Assembly: GCA_900766745.1 (NCBI GenBank)
Contig: CAAFWR010000085.1
Span: 1-23,872, forward strand
Source of the DNA: Methanobacteriaceae archaeon
GTDB lineage: Archaea; Methanobacteriota; Methanobacteria; Methanobacteriales; Methanobacteriaceae
Length of the DNA stretch: 23,872 nt
Direction: 5' to 3'
Of this stretch, positions 7,538 to 15,866 are shown piece after piece. The notes beneath the pieces were generated by a model. The model was not told the DNA's origin and ran no database searches. It worked only from the letters and a program-made list of their open reading frames with translations. The position numbers were made by a program, and so were the translations under genes. Position 1 is the stretch's first letter. Every line of letters begins with the position of its first letter.

Positions 7538-8929
7538 ATGAATTGTTTAGTTGTTGGTGCAGGAAATGCAGGTCGTCCTGTTGCAAGATTGCTCAATAAT
7601 CAGGGAGAAAATGTTATTATAACTGATCCTAAGACTATTGATGAGTTTAAAGAAGATGTGCAGAAGATTTTAAAACAAATTGAAAATGAAGGAGTTGTTC
7701 TTGATTTAGGAAACCCTGATCCTAGCGTTGATGGAATTGATATGGTTTATAAGGCTCCTACTTTACCTGACTCAGCACCAATTTCTAAAAAGATTAAAGA
7801 AGCTAATTTAAAGGTTTTATCTAATGAAGAATTTTCTAAAATGGTTAATGATTTGATTCCTGTAGATATTCTTGGAATTACAGGCACTATGGGTAAAACC
7901 ACAACTACTTTTATTACAACAGCTATTTTTAAACAGGCGGGGTATAAAGTATGGGCATGTTCCTCTCTTGTTAATAATCTTGTTAGTGAGGCCATTATTG
8001 AAGGTATTGTTAAAGGTAAAGCAGAAGATTGTGATATAGCTATTTTTGAACTTCCTCATGGGACTATTGGTCTTTTAGACAGATTGGATATTAAAATTGG
8101 TCTTTTAGCCAATATTGCAGAGGATCACCTATCTGAATTTGGTGGTTCTCTTGAAAGGTATAGGAACCGTAAATTGATTTTGGAGAAAATGAGCAAGACT
8201 TTTATTTCCAATAATTCTTGCAGAGAGGTTATTGAATCTATACGCGATGATGCAATTTTCTTTGAGCTCAATAATCCTAATAGTATAGCTGATTTTACCG
8301 GTTTTGAAGGTGATGAATCTTTAACTATTAAATATCCTCGTGGTGAATTTACAACTCCTTTCCACATGATGAGTTATTTCTTTGAAGATTCACTTGCAGC
8401 ATCTGCTCTAGCTTTAGAATATGGTATTCAACCTAGTGACATTGTAGATACATTATCTGATTTTAGAGGGTTACCTGCTCATATGCAGGATTTGGGGGAG
8501 TATAATGGTCGTAGGGTTATTCTCGATTCTGCATTTTTATATGATGGAATGAAAATCACATTGGAATACTTTAAAGATGAAAACGTTGTTTTGTTTTTAG
8601 ATCATTTTGACACTCTTTCTAAAAGGGATAAATCTGAAGTTGGTAACCTTGTTGGGCAGTACGTAGACACGGTATTAGCTAGCGGATTTAATGAAGTTAC
8701 TCAAAGTGTTGAAATGGAGGCTGCATATGAGGTTTTAGACGCTATTGATAACCCTAATGCTACCAAAGTGCCATGTCGAGATATTACTGAGGCTGCTGAG
8801 TTGACTTTCAAATATTCCAAACCTGGAGATATTATTCTTCACATGGGTCCATTGATAGCTTATGACAGATTAACTACTGTTGAAAAAATCATGGAGGGCC
8901 TTGAAAGAGGTTGTAAGAAGTATGATTAA
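7538..8929 (+). CDS. Mur ligase family protein, probable pseudomurein peptide ligase (variant C-terminal motif)
   Basis: ATP-dependent amide ligase of the MurC/D/E/F superfamily. The N-terminal domain (about 1-108) is Rossmann-like, with VGAGNAGRPVARLL, the expected place for UDP-sugar binding. The ATPase domain has a P-loop GITGTMGKTTT (113-123), an acidic FELPHG near 170, and NIAEDHLSEFGG (192-203), matching the Mur NxxEDHL motif. In the C-terminal domain the usual D[YF]AH[NT]P motif is replaced by DSAFLYDG (330-337), so the conserved histidine is missing. The length of 463 aa is normal. In a pseudomurein-walled archaeon the most likely job is adding an amino acid to the UDP-linked pseudomurein peptide, as for pMurC/pMurE of Methanothermus fervidus. 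I cannot tell which step. Its stop overlaps the start of a second Mur ligase by eight bases, so the two are probably made together. Confidence 0.85.
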   Translation: MNCLVVGAGNAGRPVARLLNNQGENVIITDPKTIDEFKEDVQKILKQIENEGVVLDLGNPDPSVDGIDMVYKAPTLPDSAPISKKIKEANLKVLSNEEFSKMVNDLIPVDILGITGTMGKTTTTFITTAIFKQAGYKVWACSSLVNNLVSEAIIEGIVKGKAEDCDIAIFELPHGTIGLLDRLDIKIGLLANIAEDHLSEFGGSLERYRNRKLILEKMSKTFISNNSCREVIESIRDDAIFFELNNPNSIADFTGFEGDESLTIKYPRGEFTTPFHMMSYFFEDSLAASALALEYGIQPSDIVDTLSDFRGLPAHMQDLGEYNGRRVILDSAFLYDGMKITLEYFKDENVVLFLDHFDTLSKRDKSEVGNLVGQYVDTVLASGFNEVTQSVEMEAAYEVLDAIDNPNATKVPCRDITEAAELTFKYSKPGDIILHMGPLIAYDRLTTVEKIMEGLERGCKKYD

Positions 8930-10448
8930 GGATGGTGCTGTTTTTGGTGTCGTTGGTGTCTGTGGTGCTAATGGCAATCTTGTAGCTAGAATATTGTCTG
9001 AAAGAGGCTACGATGTTATTGGCATTGATTCTTCTTCAAAAGAAGATTGCAGATTCATTAAATCTCTTGAAGATTATGACATTGAATTGTTTTTTGGTAA
9101 AAATCCTGATGATGATTTCTTCAAAAGAATTGATTATTTAGTTCCTCCACTTAGTTTATCTGAGGATAGCGAGATTTTTAAAAAAGCCATGGGGACGGAT
9201 GTTAACGTATTTTCTGTTTATGATGTTATAGATAACTTCAAACCATCTAAACCCGTTTTTGGTATTACTGGAACTAACGGAAAGACCACTTCTACAGAAC
9301 TTCTTAAAAAGATAGCTTATGACAATAATATTATCCCATCTGAGCATAATCTTGAGGGCATGCAGGGTAATGCAGAGTTTATTCCAATTCTCCAATCCCG
9401 TTTAGATGGGGATGTTGGCATTCTTGAAATAGGGACATTTGGAGTTCCAGGTTCTATTAAAAGAATTGCAGATAATGTTGACTTACAATCTGGTTTGATT
9501 ACGAATATTACTGAAGACCACTTAAACAATCTTTCAGGGTTTCTTGAATATGCCAAAGTTAAAGGTGAGTTTATTGAGGGACTTAGAGGTAAGCAGATTA
9601 TAGTTAATGCTAATGACCCTACAATTATGGGACTTCTAAGAGATTTAAATTATGATGGTCAGGTAATCACATTTAGAGTGGAGGGACCATCTATAGGAAC
9701 ATCACCAAAAAAATGCGTTTGTGGTGAAACTATTGACGTTCGTGAAATAATCTCAGGTTCTGGATTTTATTTCTGTAAATGCGGTATTACGACTCCTCAA
9801 ACAGATTATATAGCTACAAACGTTGATTTAGATAATAAAAAATTCGATTTATTTACTCCTTCTGGAAAAATAGAAGTTGAAATGCAGCTAGATGGAATTC
9901 ATAATGTCTATAATGTTGTAGGAGTTATAATTGCTGCACATGAGTTTTTAAATCTGGATTATGATAAAATTCTCAATTCAATAGCTAGTTTTACAGGTGT
10001 CTCCGGCAGAATGGAGAAAATTACAACAATTAATGGAAAAGATGTTATCGTCGATTTTGCCCACAATCCTGCAGGAGTCAAAACTGTTTTAACAGCATTT
10101 AAAAAATTATTCGGAGATATTACAACTGTTATTACTATTTCATCTGAGTCTGGTGAAGAGGGAGATTTGGAAATCTTTGAAAATGTTCTTGACTTGTCTA
10201 GCTATGTTGTCCCGGCATCATCAGCATCTCAAAAGATAGCTAAAAAGGTTATCGATGAAAATCCATCTATTAAAGACAGGATAATCCTAAACAGTATTGA
10301 TGAGGATTTTGTTAAAGATGGCACTATTGGCGCTACACCTGAGGAAGTAAAGAAAGGTGTGGAAGATGCTCTAACAATCGACTGCAACAAGATTATTGTT
10401 ATTGGAGAAGCTGGAACCAAATTTAAAAAGAGCATTCTAGATATCTAA
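8922..10448 (+). CDS. Mur ligase family protein with zinc-ribbon insertion, probable pseudomurein peptide ligase
   Basis: Second Mur-superfamily ligase, 508 aa. It has an N-terminal Rossmann domain with VVGVCGANGNLVARIL, a P-loop GITGTNGKTT (114-123), TNITEDHLNNL near 195-205, and an intact C-terminal GRMEK (363-367) and DFAHNPAG (378-385). Inside the ATPase domain is a four-cysteine knuckle pair, CVC (265-267) and CKC (285-287), like the zinc ribbon of bacterial MurT, a Mur-like enzyme that amidates lipid II with GatD. No GatD-like glutaminase is next to it. ATG 8922 is preferred because the earlier in-frame ATGs at 8880/8892 lie within the preceding gene and GAGGT (8907-8911) precedes 8922. 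The enzyme is likely to act on pseudomurein precursors in the cytoplasm together with the upstream ligase. The substrate is unknown. Confidence 0.87.
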   Translation: MIKDGAVFGVVGVCGANGNLVARILSERGYDVIGIDSSSKEDCRFIKSLEDYDIELFFGKNPDDDFFKRIDYLVPPLSLSEDSEIFKKAMGTDVNVFSVYDVIDNFKPSKPVFGITGTNGKTTSTELLKKIAYDNNIIPSEHNLEGMQGNAEFIPILQSRLDGDVGILEIGTFGVPGSIKRIADNVDLQSGLITNITEDHLNNLSGFLEYAKVKGEFIEGLRGKQIIVNANDPTIMGLLRDLNYDGQVITFRVEGPSIGTSPKKCVCGETIDVREIISGSGFYFCKCGITTPQTDYIATNVDLDNKKFDLFTPSGKIEVEMQLDGIHNVYNVVGVIIAAHEFLNLDYDKILNSIASFTGVSGRMEKITTINGKDVIVDFAHNPAGVKTVLTAFKKLFGDITTVITISSESGEEGDLEIFENVLDLSSYVVPASSASQKIAKKVIDENPSIKDRIILNSIDEDFVKDGTIGATPEEVKKGVEDALTIDCNKIIVIGEAGTKFKKSILDI

Positions 10449-10475
10449 TTACTTTTCACATGCTCTTATAAAGCA

Positions 10476-10483
10476 TTTATAAA
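10476..10483 (+). promoter_or_regulatory. TATA box of hef, predicts a leaderless mRNA
   Basis: TTTATAAA is centred about 27 bases before the A of ATG 10507, the normal archaeal distance from box A to the transcription start. No ribosome binding site lies between box A and the ATG. Together these suggest that the hef message starts at or within a base or two of its start codon. Confidence 0.6.
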
Positions 10484-10506
10484 GATAAAAAAATAATATT
10501 TAAAGT

Positions 10507-12825
10507 ATGGCAGACTATATAAAACATTCATTAATCAAATCTAATTCTGTTGAGTCTAGATTATATCAACAAGTTCTAGCAGGGGATGTTTTAAAAAATG
10601 GAAATACCATGATTGTTGCCCCTACAGCTTTAGGTAAAACAATCGTAGCAGTGCTTGTAGCTTCAGATAGGCTGGAAAAAGTCAAGCATTCAAAAATATT
10701 AGTATTATCTCCAAGTAAGCCATTAGCTATTCAGCATGAAAACAGTTTTAGGGAGTTTTTAAAAGTTCCATGCACTTCCATTACCGGTGCTGTTAAAACT
10801 AATGAACGTGTTAAAAGATGGGAAGAGTCACAGGTAATCTCAGCAACACCACAAACTATAGAATCTGATTTATTAAATGGAAGATACAGTTTAGATGACG
10901 TGTCCTTGATAGTTTTTGATGAATGTCATCATGGGGTTGGTTCTTATTCTTATGTTTATTTAGCATCAAGATATGTTAAGGAATCCAATTATAATCTTAT
11001 TTTAGGTCTAACTGCATCACCGGGTTCAGACAAAGAAAAAATAAAAGAGGTTTGCCAAAATCTATATATACAAAATGTGGTTGTTAAAAGTGAGGAAGAT
11101 TCTGATGTTAAGCCATATTTCAATCCAGTTGAAATCGATTGGATTAGAATTAAGATGTCTCAGGAGCTTAACAAGATTAAAGAATTAGTTAACAAATCTC
11201 TTAAATTAAGGCTTAAAGCTCTTAAAAACATGAAAATAATTAATACTGTTTCCGTTACCAAAAGAGATATTTTAAAGGCCCATGGAAGAGTTCAAAATAC
11301 AATAGCTCGTGCTGTAAATCCAAAAAAGGAATGCTTTAGAGCGATATCACTTTTAAGTGCAGTTATAAATATTCAGCATTCATTAGAGCTTATTGAAACT
11401 CAGGGTGTTGTTACATTTAATAAATATGTGGCCCGTCTTAGAAAAAAGAAAACAAAAGCAGCTAAATCATTGATGCTTGATAATAATTTTGGTAAAGCAG
11501 TTACACTAGCTAGAAATGCAGAAAAACATGGTCTGGAACATCCTAAACTTAATCATCTTGTTAAAATCCTTAAAAAAGAGTTATTTGACAATGGTCAGAC
11601 TAAATTGCAGTCCGATAGATTTTCAGATAACCAGAACAATAAAAATTCAAAAATCATGGTTTTTACACAGTATAGGGACACACTTGAGATGATTCATGAA
11701 AGACTTGAAAAGGAAGGGATTAAATCAGCTAAATTCTTTGGTCAGGCAACAAAGGATGGTCAAAAAGGTTTGTCTCAAAAAAAACAAAAAGAAATTATCA
11801 AATCATTTAAAAAAGGAGAATATGATGTTCTAATTTCAACAAGCGTAGCTGAAGAAGGTATAGATATTCCGGCTGTTGATTTGGTAATTCTTTATGAACC
11901 TGTTCCATCAGAAGTCCGTATGATTCAAAGAAGGGGAAGAACCGGACGTAAAAGAACAGGCAGAGTCAAAGTTCTAGTTACAGAGCAAACAAGAGATGAG
12001 GGCTATTACTGGGCTTCAATCAATAAAGAGAAAAGAATGAAAACACAGTTGATTGATCCTGAAATATTGAAAGAACTTAATGAAACTGCAACTCAAAGAA
12101 TGGATAGTGAAAAGAATATTAAAGTTCTTGAAAGAGAAGTGAATAAAGCTAACAGGCCTCTTGTTTATGCAGATACAAGGGAAGGAAATTCAAAGGTCAT
12201 CCGTCATTTAAATGAAATGGAATTAGATGTTCAGGTTAAAACCATGGCTGTTGGAGATTACCAGGTTAGTGATGAAGTTATCATTGAAAGAAAAACGGCA
12301 AAAGACTTTGTTGACTCCATTACAGATAAAAGATTATTTAAACAGGCAAATGATTTAAGAGAAGAATTTAAAAAACCTATAATTATTCTTGAAGGGGACA
12401 ATTTCTATTCAGGTTTCCTCAATCCAAATGCGATTAGGGGGTCAATGGCATCTATTGCTCTTGATTTTGGTATAAGCATTCTACCTACAAGAAACGCTCA
12501 GGATACTGCAGCTATGATTAAAAGAATAGCTATTCGTGAACAAAAAGGAGATAAATCACCTATTTCTCTTAGAACAGAAAGAAAACCAGCCAATATTTGG
12601 GAACAACAACTTTTCATAATAGAATCTCTACCAAATATAGGTCCTGTAAATGCTAAAAGATTATTGGAATATTTCGGCACAGTTACTGATATTATCAATG
12701 CACCTGTTGAAGAATTAGTCAAAGTGGAAGGTATTGGTAAAAAAACAGCTAAAAATATTAGAAAAGTAATTGATTCTAAATACTTACATTTTAAAGAAGA
12801 GATTAAAGATAAAAAACTAGTATGA
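10507..12825 (+). CDS. hef: Hef: SF2 helicase/XPF-family nuclease for stalled forks
   Basis: Archaeal FANCM/XPF relative that unwinds and cuts forked DNA at stalled replication forks. Domains in order: helicase N-terminal lobe with Walker A APTALGKT (38-45), DECH box (138-141) and TASPG (169-173); an insertion region of about 190-370; helicase C-terminal lobe with VFTQYRDT near 383 and the arginine-finger motif QRRGRTGR near 473; XPF-type nuclease with YADTREGN near 552 and the catalytic signature GDYQVSDEVIIERKTAKDF (to about 600); and a C-terminal helix-hairpin-helix pair with LPNIGPVNAKRL and VEGIGKKTAKNI (about 704-757). All catalytic motifs are intact and the length (772 aa) is standard. 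It seems to be transcribed alone from its own promoter. Its last nine bases overlap the 3' end of a convergent gene. Confidence 0.97.
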   Translation: MADYIKHSLIKSNSVESRLYQQVLAGDVLKNGNTMIVAPTALGKTIVAVLVASDRLEKVKHSKILVLSPSKPLAIQHENSFREFLKVPCTSITGAVKTNERVKRWEESQVISATPQTIESDLLNGRYSLDDVSLIVFDECHHGVGSYSYVYLASRYVKESNYNLILGLTASPGSDKEKIKEVCQNLYIQNVVVKSEEDSDVKPYFNPVEIDWIRIKMSQELNKIKELVNKSLKLRLKALKNMKIINTVSVTKRDILKAHGRVQNTIARAVNPKKECFRAISLLSAVINIQHSLELIETQGVVTFNKYVARLRKKKTKAAKSLMLDNNFGKAVTLARNAEKHGLEHPKLNHLVKILKKELFDNGQTKLQSDRFSDNQNNKNSKIMVFTQYRDTLEMIHERLEKEGIKSAKFFGQATKDGQKGLSQKKQKEIIKSFKKGEYDVLISTSVAEEGIDIPAVDLVILYEPVPSEVRMIQRRGRTGRKRTGRVKVLVTEQTRDEGYYWASINKEKRMKTQLIDPEILKELNETATQRMDSEKNIKVLEREVNKANRPLVYADTREGNSKVIRHLNEMELDVQVKTMAVGDYQVSDEVIIERKTAKDFVDSITDKRLFKQANDLREEFKKPIIILEGDNFYSGFLNPNAIRGSMASIALDFGISILPTRNAQDTAAMIKRIAIREQKGDKSPISLRTERKPANIWEQQLFIIESLPNIGPVNAKRLLEYFGTVTDIINAPVEELVKVEGIGKKTAKNIRKVIDSKYLHFKEEIKDKKLV

Positions 12826-13560
12826 TTTTAAGAATTCAAGACTTTTTTTTACAGAATCCTTATTATTTACTTCTATAATGTAGATGCCATCATAATTTTT
12901 TGACTCGAATTTAGTGATAATCTCTTTTAAATCAATAGAGCCTTCACCTAAACTGTAGTGAGAGTCATCATTACCATTATTATCATGTGCATGTATGTGT
13001 TTAATGCGCGGGAAGTACATTTCACTTGGAGAATATCCGCAATGATAAGCATGACCAATGTCCAGTGTCATAAACATATCATATGCCTCAAGAGTCTGAT
13101 TTAATTTTTCCATATCTTGATACATCATACCTTCAAATGCAGGCATGTTCTCAATGGTGGCAGTTACGCCCAAATCGTCTCCATATTCTCCAAGCTCTTT
13201 TATTGCGCTATTTGCAAGAGCATAAATTCCATCTTCAGAACCTTTTCCAAGAAAGGGAATAGACCCTGGATGAACTACAACAATATCTGAATCTAATTTA
13301 TTAGCAAGATCAATAGCTTTTTTAATCTCATCAATTGAAGCTTTTCTAATAGCTTTATTTAAAGAAGCTATGTTAATGTCTACAATTGGGGAGTGAACAC
13401 TGTACTTTAAGTCAAAACTTTCTAATGAATCAGGATTTATTTCGTCATTAGGAAACTGATATAATATTTCGGCATAATCAAGCCCTAAATCTTCAAAATA
13501 TCCTAAAGTATTCTCTATTGGTTCTTTATGTCCAGCTAATGTTGATGCTCCTATTTTCAT
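12817..13560 (-). CDS. Sugar phosphate isomerase/epimerase or endonuclease IV-like TIM barrel (AP_endonuc_2 family)
   Basis: A 247-residue xylose isomerase-like/endonuclease IV-like TIM barrel. Likely metal ligands are spaced as in the family: H97 in VVVHPGS, E137 in TIENMP, D167 and H170 in TLDIGH, H190/H192 in HIHAHDNNG, H201, and E230 in IIEVNN. The family includes sugar epimerases and AP endonucleases and cannot be split by eye. The protein is shorter than typical Nfo (about 280 aa). It is last in the hisS-hisI-PINA run, 14 bases after PINA with AAAGGA before its ATG, and its 3' end overlaps hef by nine bases. That setting among DNA-repair genes makes a nucleic-acid role worth considering, but this is inference only. 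No signal peptide is present. Confidence 0.88.
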   Translation of the reverse strand: MKIGASTLAGHKEPIENTLGYFEDLGLDYAEILYQFPNDEINPDSLESFDLKYSVHSPIVDINIASLNKAIRKASIDEIKKAIDLANKLDSDIVVVHPGSIPFLGKGSEDGIYALANSAIKELGEYGDDLGVTATIENMPAFEGMMYQDMEKLNQTLEAYDMFMTLDIGHAYHCGYSPSEMYFPRIKHIHAHDNNGNDDSHYSLGEGSIDLKEIITKFESKNYDGIYIIEVNNKDSVKKSLEFLKSY

Positions 13561-13574
13561 TTTATTTTTTCCTT

Positions 13575-15434
13575 TTATTTTTTGATTGCTGATATAATAG
13601 CTCCAGCTTCAACTGCATCAAGTATTTTATCAGATAGTTCAATTCCCTTTTTAATTTTAATTTCTCCTTTTTTACTTGTAGTTGCAGTAAGGATATAATC
13701 TTTGTCTATATAAACGTCGAAGTTTTCTCCGTCATTAGATTTACCCATATCTAATATTATCTGTTTTTTGGTTTCAACAATTTCTACAGCTACTAGCTTA
13801 TTAAGAGGGAAATGATTTATGCTTTCTTCAATACTTTCAACACCTAAACTGATTCCTATTTCATTTTCAATTTCATCAATTCTTGCTCCGTTTTTACCGA
13901 TGATTTTAGGAACATATTTTTCGTCAATATAGATGTTCGCCCTGTTTGGAGAAACTATTTCAACATCTACCTTTGATTGTGGAATGATTTTCTTGATTTT
14001 TCTTAGAATTTCCTTTTCGGCTATCAAATCTACAGAAGATTTTACAGATTCTTCAGTGTTGCCTTTAAGTAAATTCACATCCATAACAATGGTTTGTTCA
14101 CCATATGTGTAAATTTCATGTTTAAGCTCTCCAGTTTCAAAATCACGAACCTCAATAACTGGACGTGCTAAGTCTGCTTCTTTCATTCCAGAAGGGACTT
14201 TTACAATCATTTTTGTTTCATAAACATTTTTTATTTTACCGTCTTCGATGTAAATGCTGGTATCTACTACTGATGGAATTACACCAATGTCAACTCTTGA
14301 TGAAATCCTTTGAATAGCATCAATTGGACGAGTTGCATGTACAACACCAATCATACCAACACCAGCCATTCTCATATCAGAAAAGATGTTAAAATCTTTT
14401 GTTTTCCTAAGTTCATCATAAATTGTGTAATCTGGTCTTACAAGTAAAAGCATATCTGCAGTATTCTCCATATCTCCCTCTAAAGGCCCATATTGTGATA
14501 TTGAATCAGGTAATTGTAAGTCTCTTGGAGATTCCATGGTTTTTACAATCTTTCCTTGATCATTATAATATGTAGCTAATGCCTGAACAAAGGTACTTTT
14601 ACCTGCTCCAGGAGATCCAGAAACAAGAATGCCTTCTGCATTTTCTTTAATTCTTTCCATTAGCTTATCAGAAATATCATAATCATCTAGATTAAGAGTG
14701 GTTACTGATTTTACAATTGTAATTTCCAATGAGTCTGAAAATGGTTGTTTTGCCATTGCAATCCTATATTCTCCAGATTGAATAACTGTAGCTCCATTAT
14801 TATCAGATTCCCTATATGATTTAGGGTCATTTCTTAAATTCCTTAAAATATCGTCAACATAAGTTCTAACTTCATGATATGACATTGGTTTATTATCTAG
14901 TTCTACTAATTTGATTTCACCAGGTTTTCCTCTTTTAGCTAATGGTACAACTCCTTCTTTAAGATGAACAGACATTGTATCTTCATTAAAAAACTTCTCA
15001 AAGGAATGCTTAACATCAAACTTACGTTCTTGTTCAAAATAGTATACTGATATTCCCTGTGCTTTTGCAGTTTCTGCCTGAACTTTATCGTTTGTAATCA
15101 AAGTTGCAAACTCGCTGCGGGCTACATCACGAATAATGGCATCTATTTCTCCAGCTTTAGCATTGTTGATATCATAATTAGTAGGTCTTTTTCCTTTAAA
15201 ACTAATTATTAGCTCATTTTCATCATTTGCTTCCTGGAGTTTCTGAAGTTCTTTAAGCCCATCAAAACCCCGGATTCTATTTTGATTTGCTTGATGCTCC
15301 AGCTCACAAACAACTGCTTCTGGAACGATTATTTCAGGGTATTCCAAATCATTTTCATCAATGAGTTGGGTTATAGCTCCTTCAATAACCGCACTGGTGT
15401 CTGGCACCATAACTTTTAATTTCTCATTTTCCAC
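13575..15434 (-). CDS. pina: PINA: PIN domain, PilT/VirB11-type ATPase and KH domain protein
   Basis: Archaeal PINA family. In Sulfolobus, PINA is a hexameric ATPase that promotes Holliday-junction branch migration and works with Hjc and Hjm. Residues 1-140 form a PIN nuclease-like domain with the acidic set D12, E44, D98 and D116. The central secretion-type ATPase has Walker A GSPGAGKST (273-281), a DYTIYDE acidic segment (335-341), and the His-box VVHATRP (364-370). A KH RNA/DNA-binding domain near 485-560 has the loop IIGKNGARI (GKNG, 513-516). The length (619 aa) is usual. The start is GTG 15434, preceded by GGAGAAGGT with a short spacer. It sits 23 bases after hisI and 14 before the TIM-barrel gene, so the four genes are probably one message. 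The PIN domain looks catalytically complete. Confidence 0.93.
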   Translation of the reverse strand: MENEKLKVMVPDTSAVIEGAITQLIDENDLEYPEIIVPEAVVCELEHQANQNRIRGFDGLKELQKLQEANDENELIISFKGKRPTNYDINNAKAGEIDAIIRDVARSEFATLITNDKVQAETAKAQGISVYYFEQERKFDVKHSFEKFFNEDTMSVHLKEGVVPLAKRGKPGEIKLVELDNKPMSYHEVRTYVDDILRNLRNDPKSYRESDNNGATVIQSGEYRIAMAKQPFSDSLEITIVKSVTTLNLDDYDISDKLMERIKENAEGILVSGSPGAGKSTFVQALATYYNDQGKIVKTMESPRDLQLPDSISQYGPLEGDMENTADMLLLVRPDYTIYDELRKTKDFNIFSDMRMAGVGMIGVVHATRPIDAIQRISSRVDIGVIPSVVDTSIYIEDGKIKNVYETKMIVKVPSGMKEADLARPVIEVRDFETGELKHEIYTYGEQTIVMDVNLLKGNTEESVKSSVDLIAEKEILRKIKKIIPQSKVDVEIVSPNRANIYIDEKYVPKIIGKNGARIDEIENEIGISLGVESIEESINHFPLNKLVAVEIVETKKQIILDMGKSNDGENFDVYIDKDYILTATTSKKGEIKIKKGIELSDKILDAVEAGAIISAIKK

Positions 15435-15457
15435 TTTACCTTCTCCTACTACTTTTT

Positions 15458-15865
15458 CTAATATATATCATCTGGATTGAATAATCTTTCAGATATAAAT
15501 TCTATATCATCATTATCTAGACCAAGTATATTAGGTTTATTATTTATTTTGAGCTTTCTGAAGAAACATGAATAATATCCCTCATGACAGGCAGCACCAT
15601 TTTGTTTTACTTTTAGAATCACTGCATCCATATCACAGTCCACTAATATTTCCTTTACTTCCTGAACATGACCTGAACTTTCTCCTTTTAACCATTGTTT
15701 ATTTCTAGATGTACTCCAATAATGAGCTTTTTTTGTTTCAATGGTTTTTTTAAGTGCTTCTTCATTCATATTAGCTACCATTAGGATTTCATTGGTCTCG
15801 TAATCTTGGGCGATAGCTGTAATAAGTTTTTCCCCATTTATTTCATGTCTAAAATTTATATTCAT
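15458..15865 (-). CDS. hisI: Phosphoribosyl-AMP cyclohydrolase
   Basis: Third step of histidine biosynthesis: opens the purine ring of phosphoribosyl-AMP in a zinc- and magnesium-dependent reaction. The stand-alone HisI form is seen, without the HisE pyrophosphatase domain. Motifs: [22 protein letters not shown], a [20 protein letters not shown] core, the aspartate cluster [12 protein letters not shown] (Mg2+ site and one zinc Cys), and [16 protein letters not shown] with two more zinc cysteines. I place the start at ATG 15865 (135 aa). The ATG at 15874, three codons earlier, overlaps the hisS stop and lies almost directly against AAAGGA, which is better spaced for 15865. It follows hisS in the same transcription unit, linking histidine synthesis to histidine charging. 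Confidence 0.95.
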   Translation of the reverse strand: MNINFRHEINGEKLITAIAQDYETNEILMVANMNEEALKKTIETKKAHYWSTSRNKQWLKGESSGHVQEVKEILVDCDMDAVILKVKQNGAACHEGYYSCFFRKLKINNKPNILGLDNDDIEFISERLFNPDDIY

Positions 15866-15866
15866 T

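Noticed and set aside
7747..8367. Several 80-residue frames antisense to the first Mur ligase
   Set aside because: They lie opposite a gene with full family motifs, have no ribosome binding sites and look like ordinary antisense readings.
8922..10448. Coenzyme F430 synthetase (CfbE) or bacterial-type MurT as the identity of the second Mur ligase
   Set aside because: The N-terminus does not look like CfbE as I know it, there are no other cfb genes nearby, and the GatD partner expected for MurT is absent. A pseudomurein ligase fits the pair better, though the substrate stays open.
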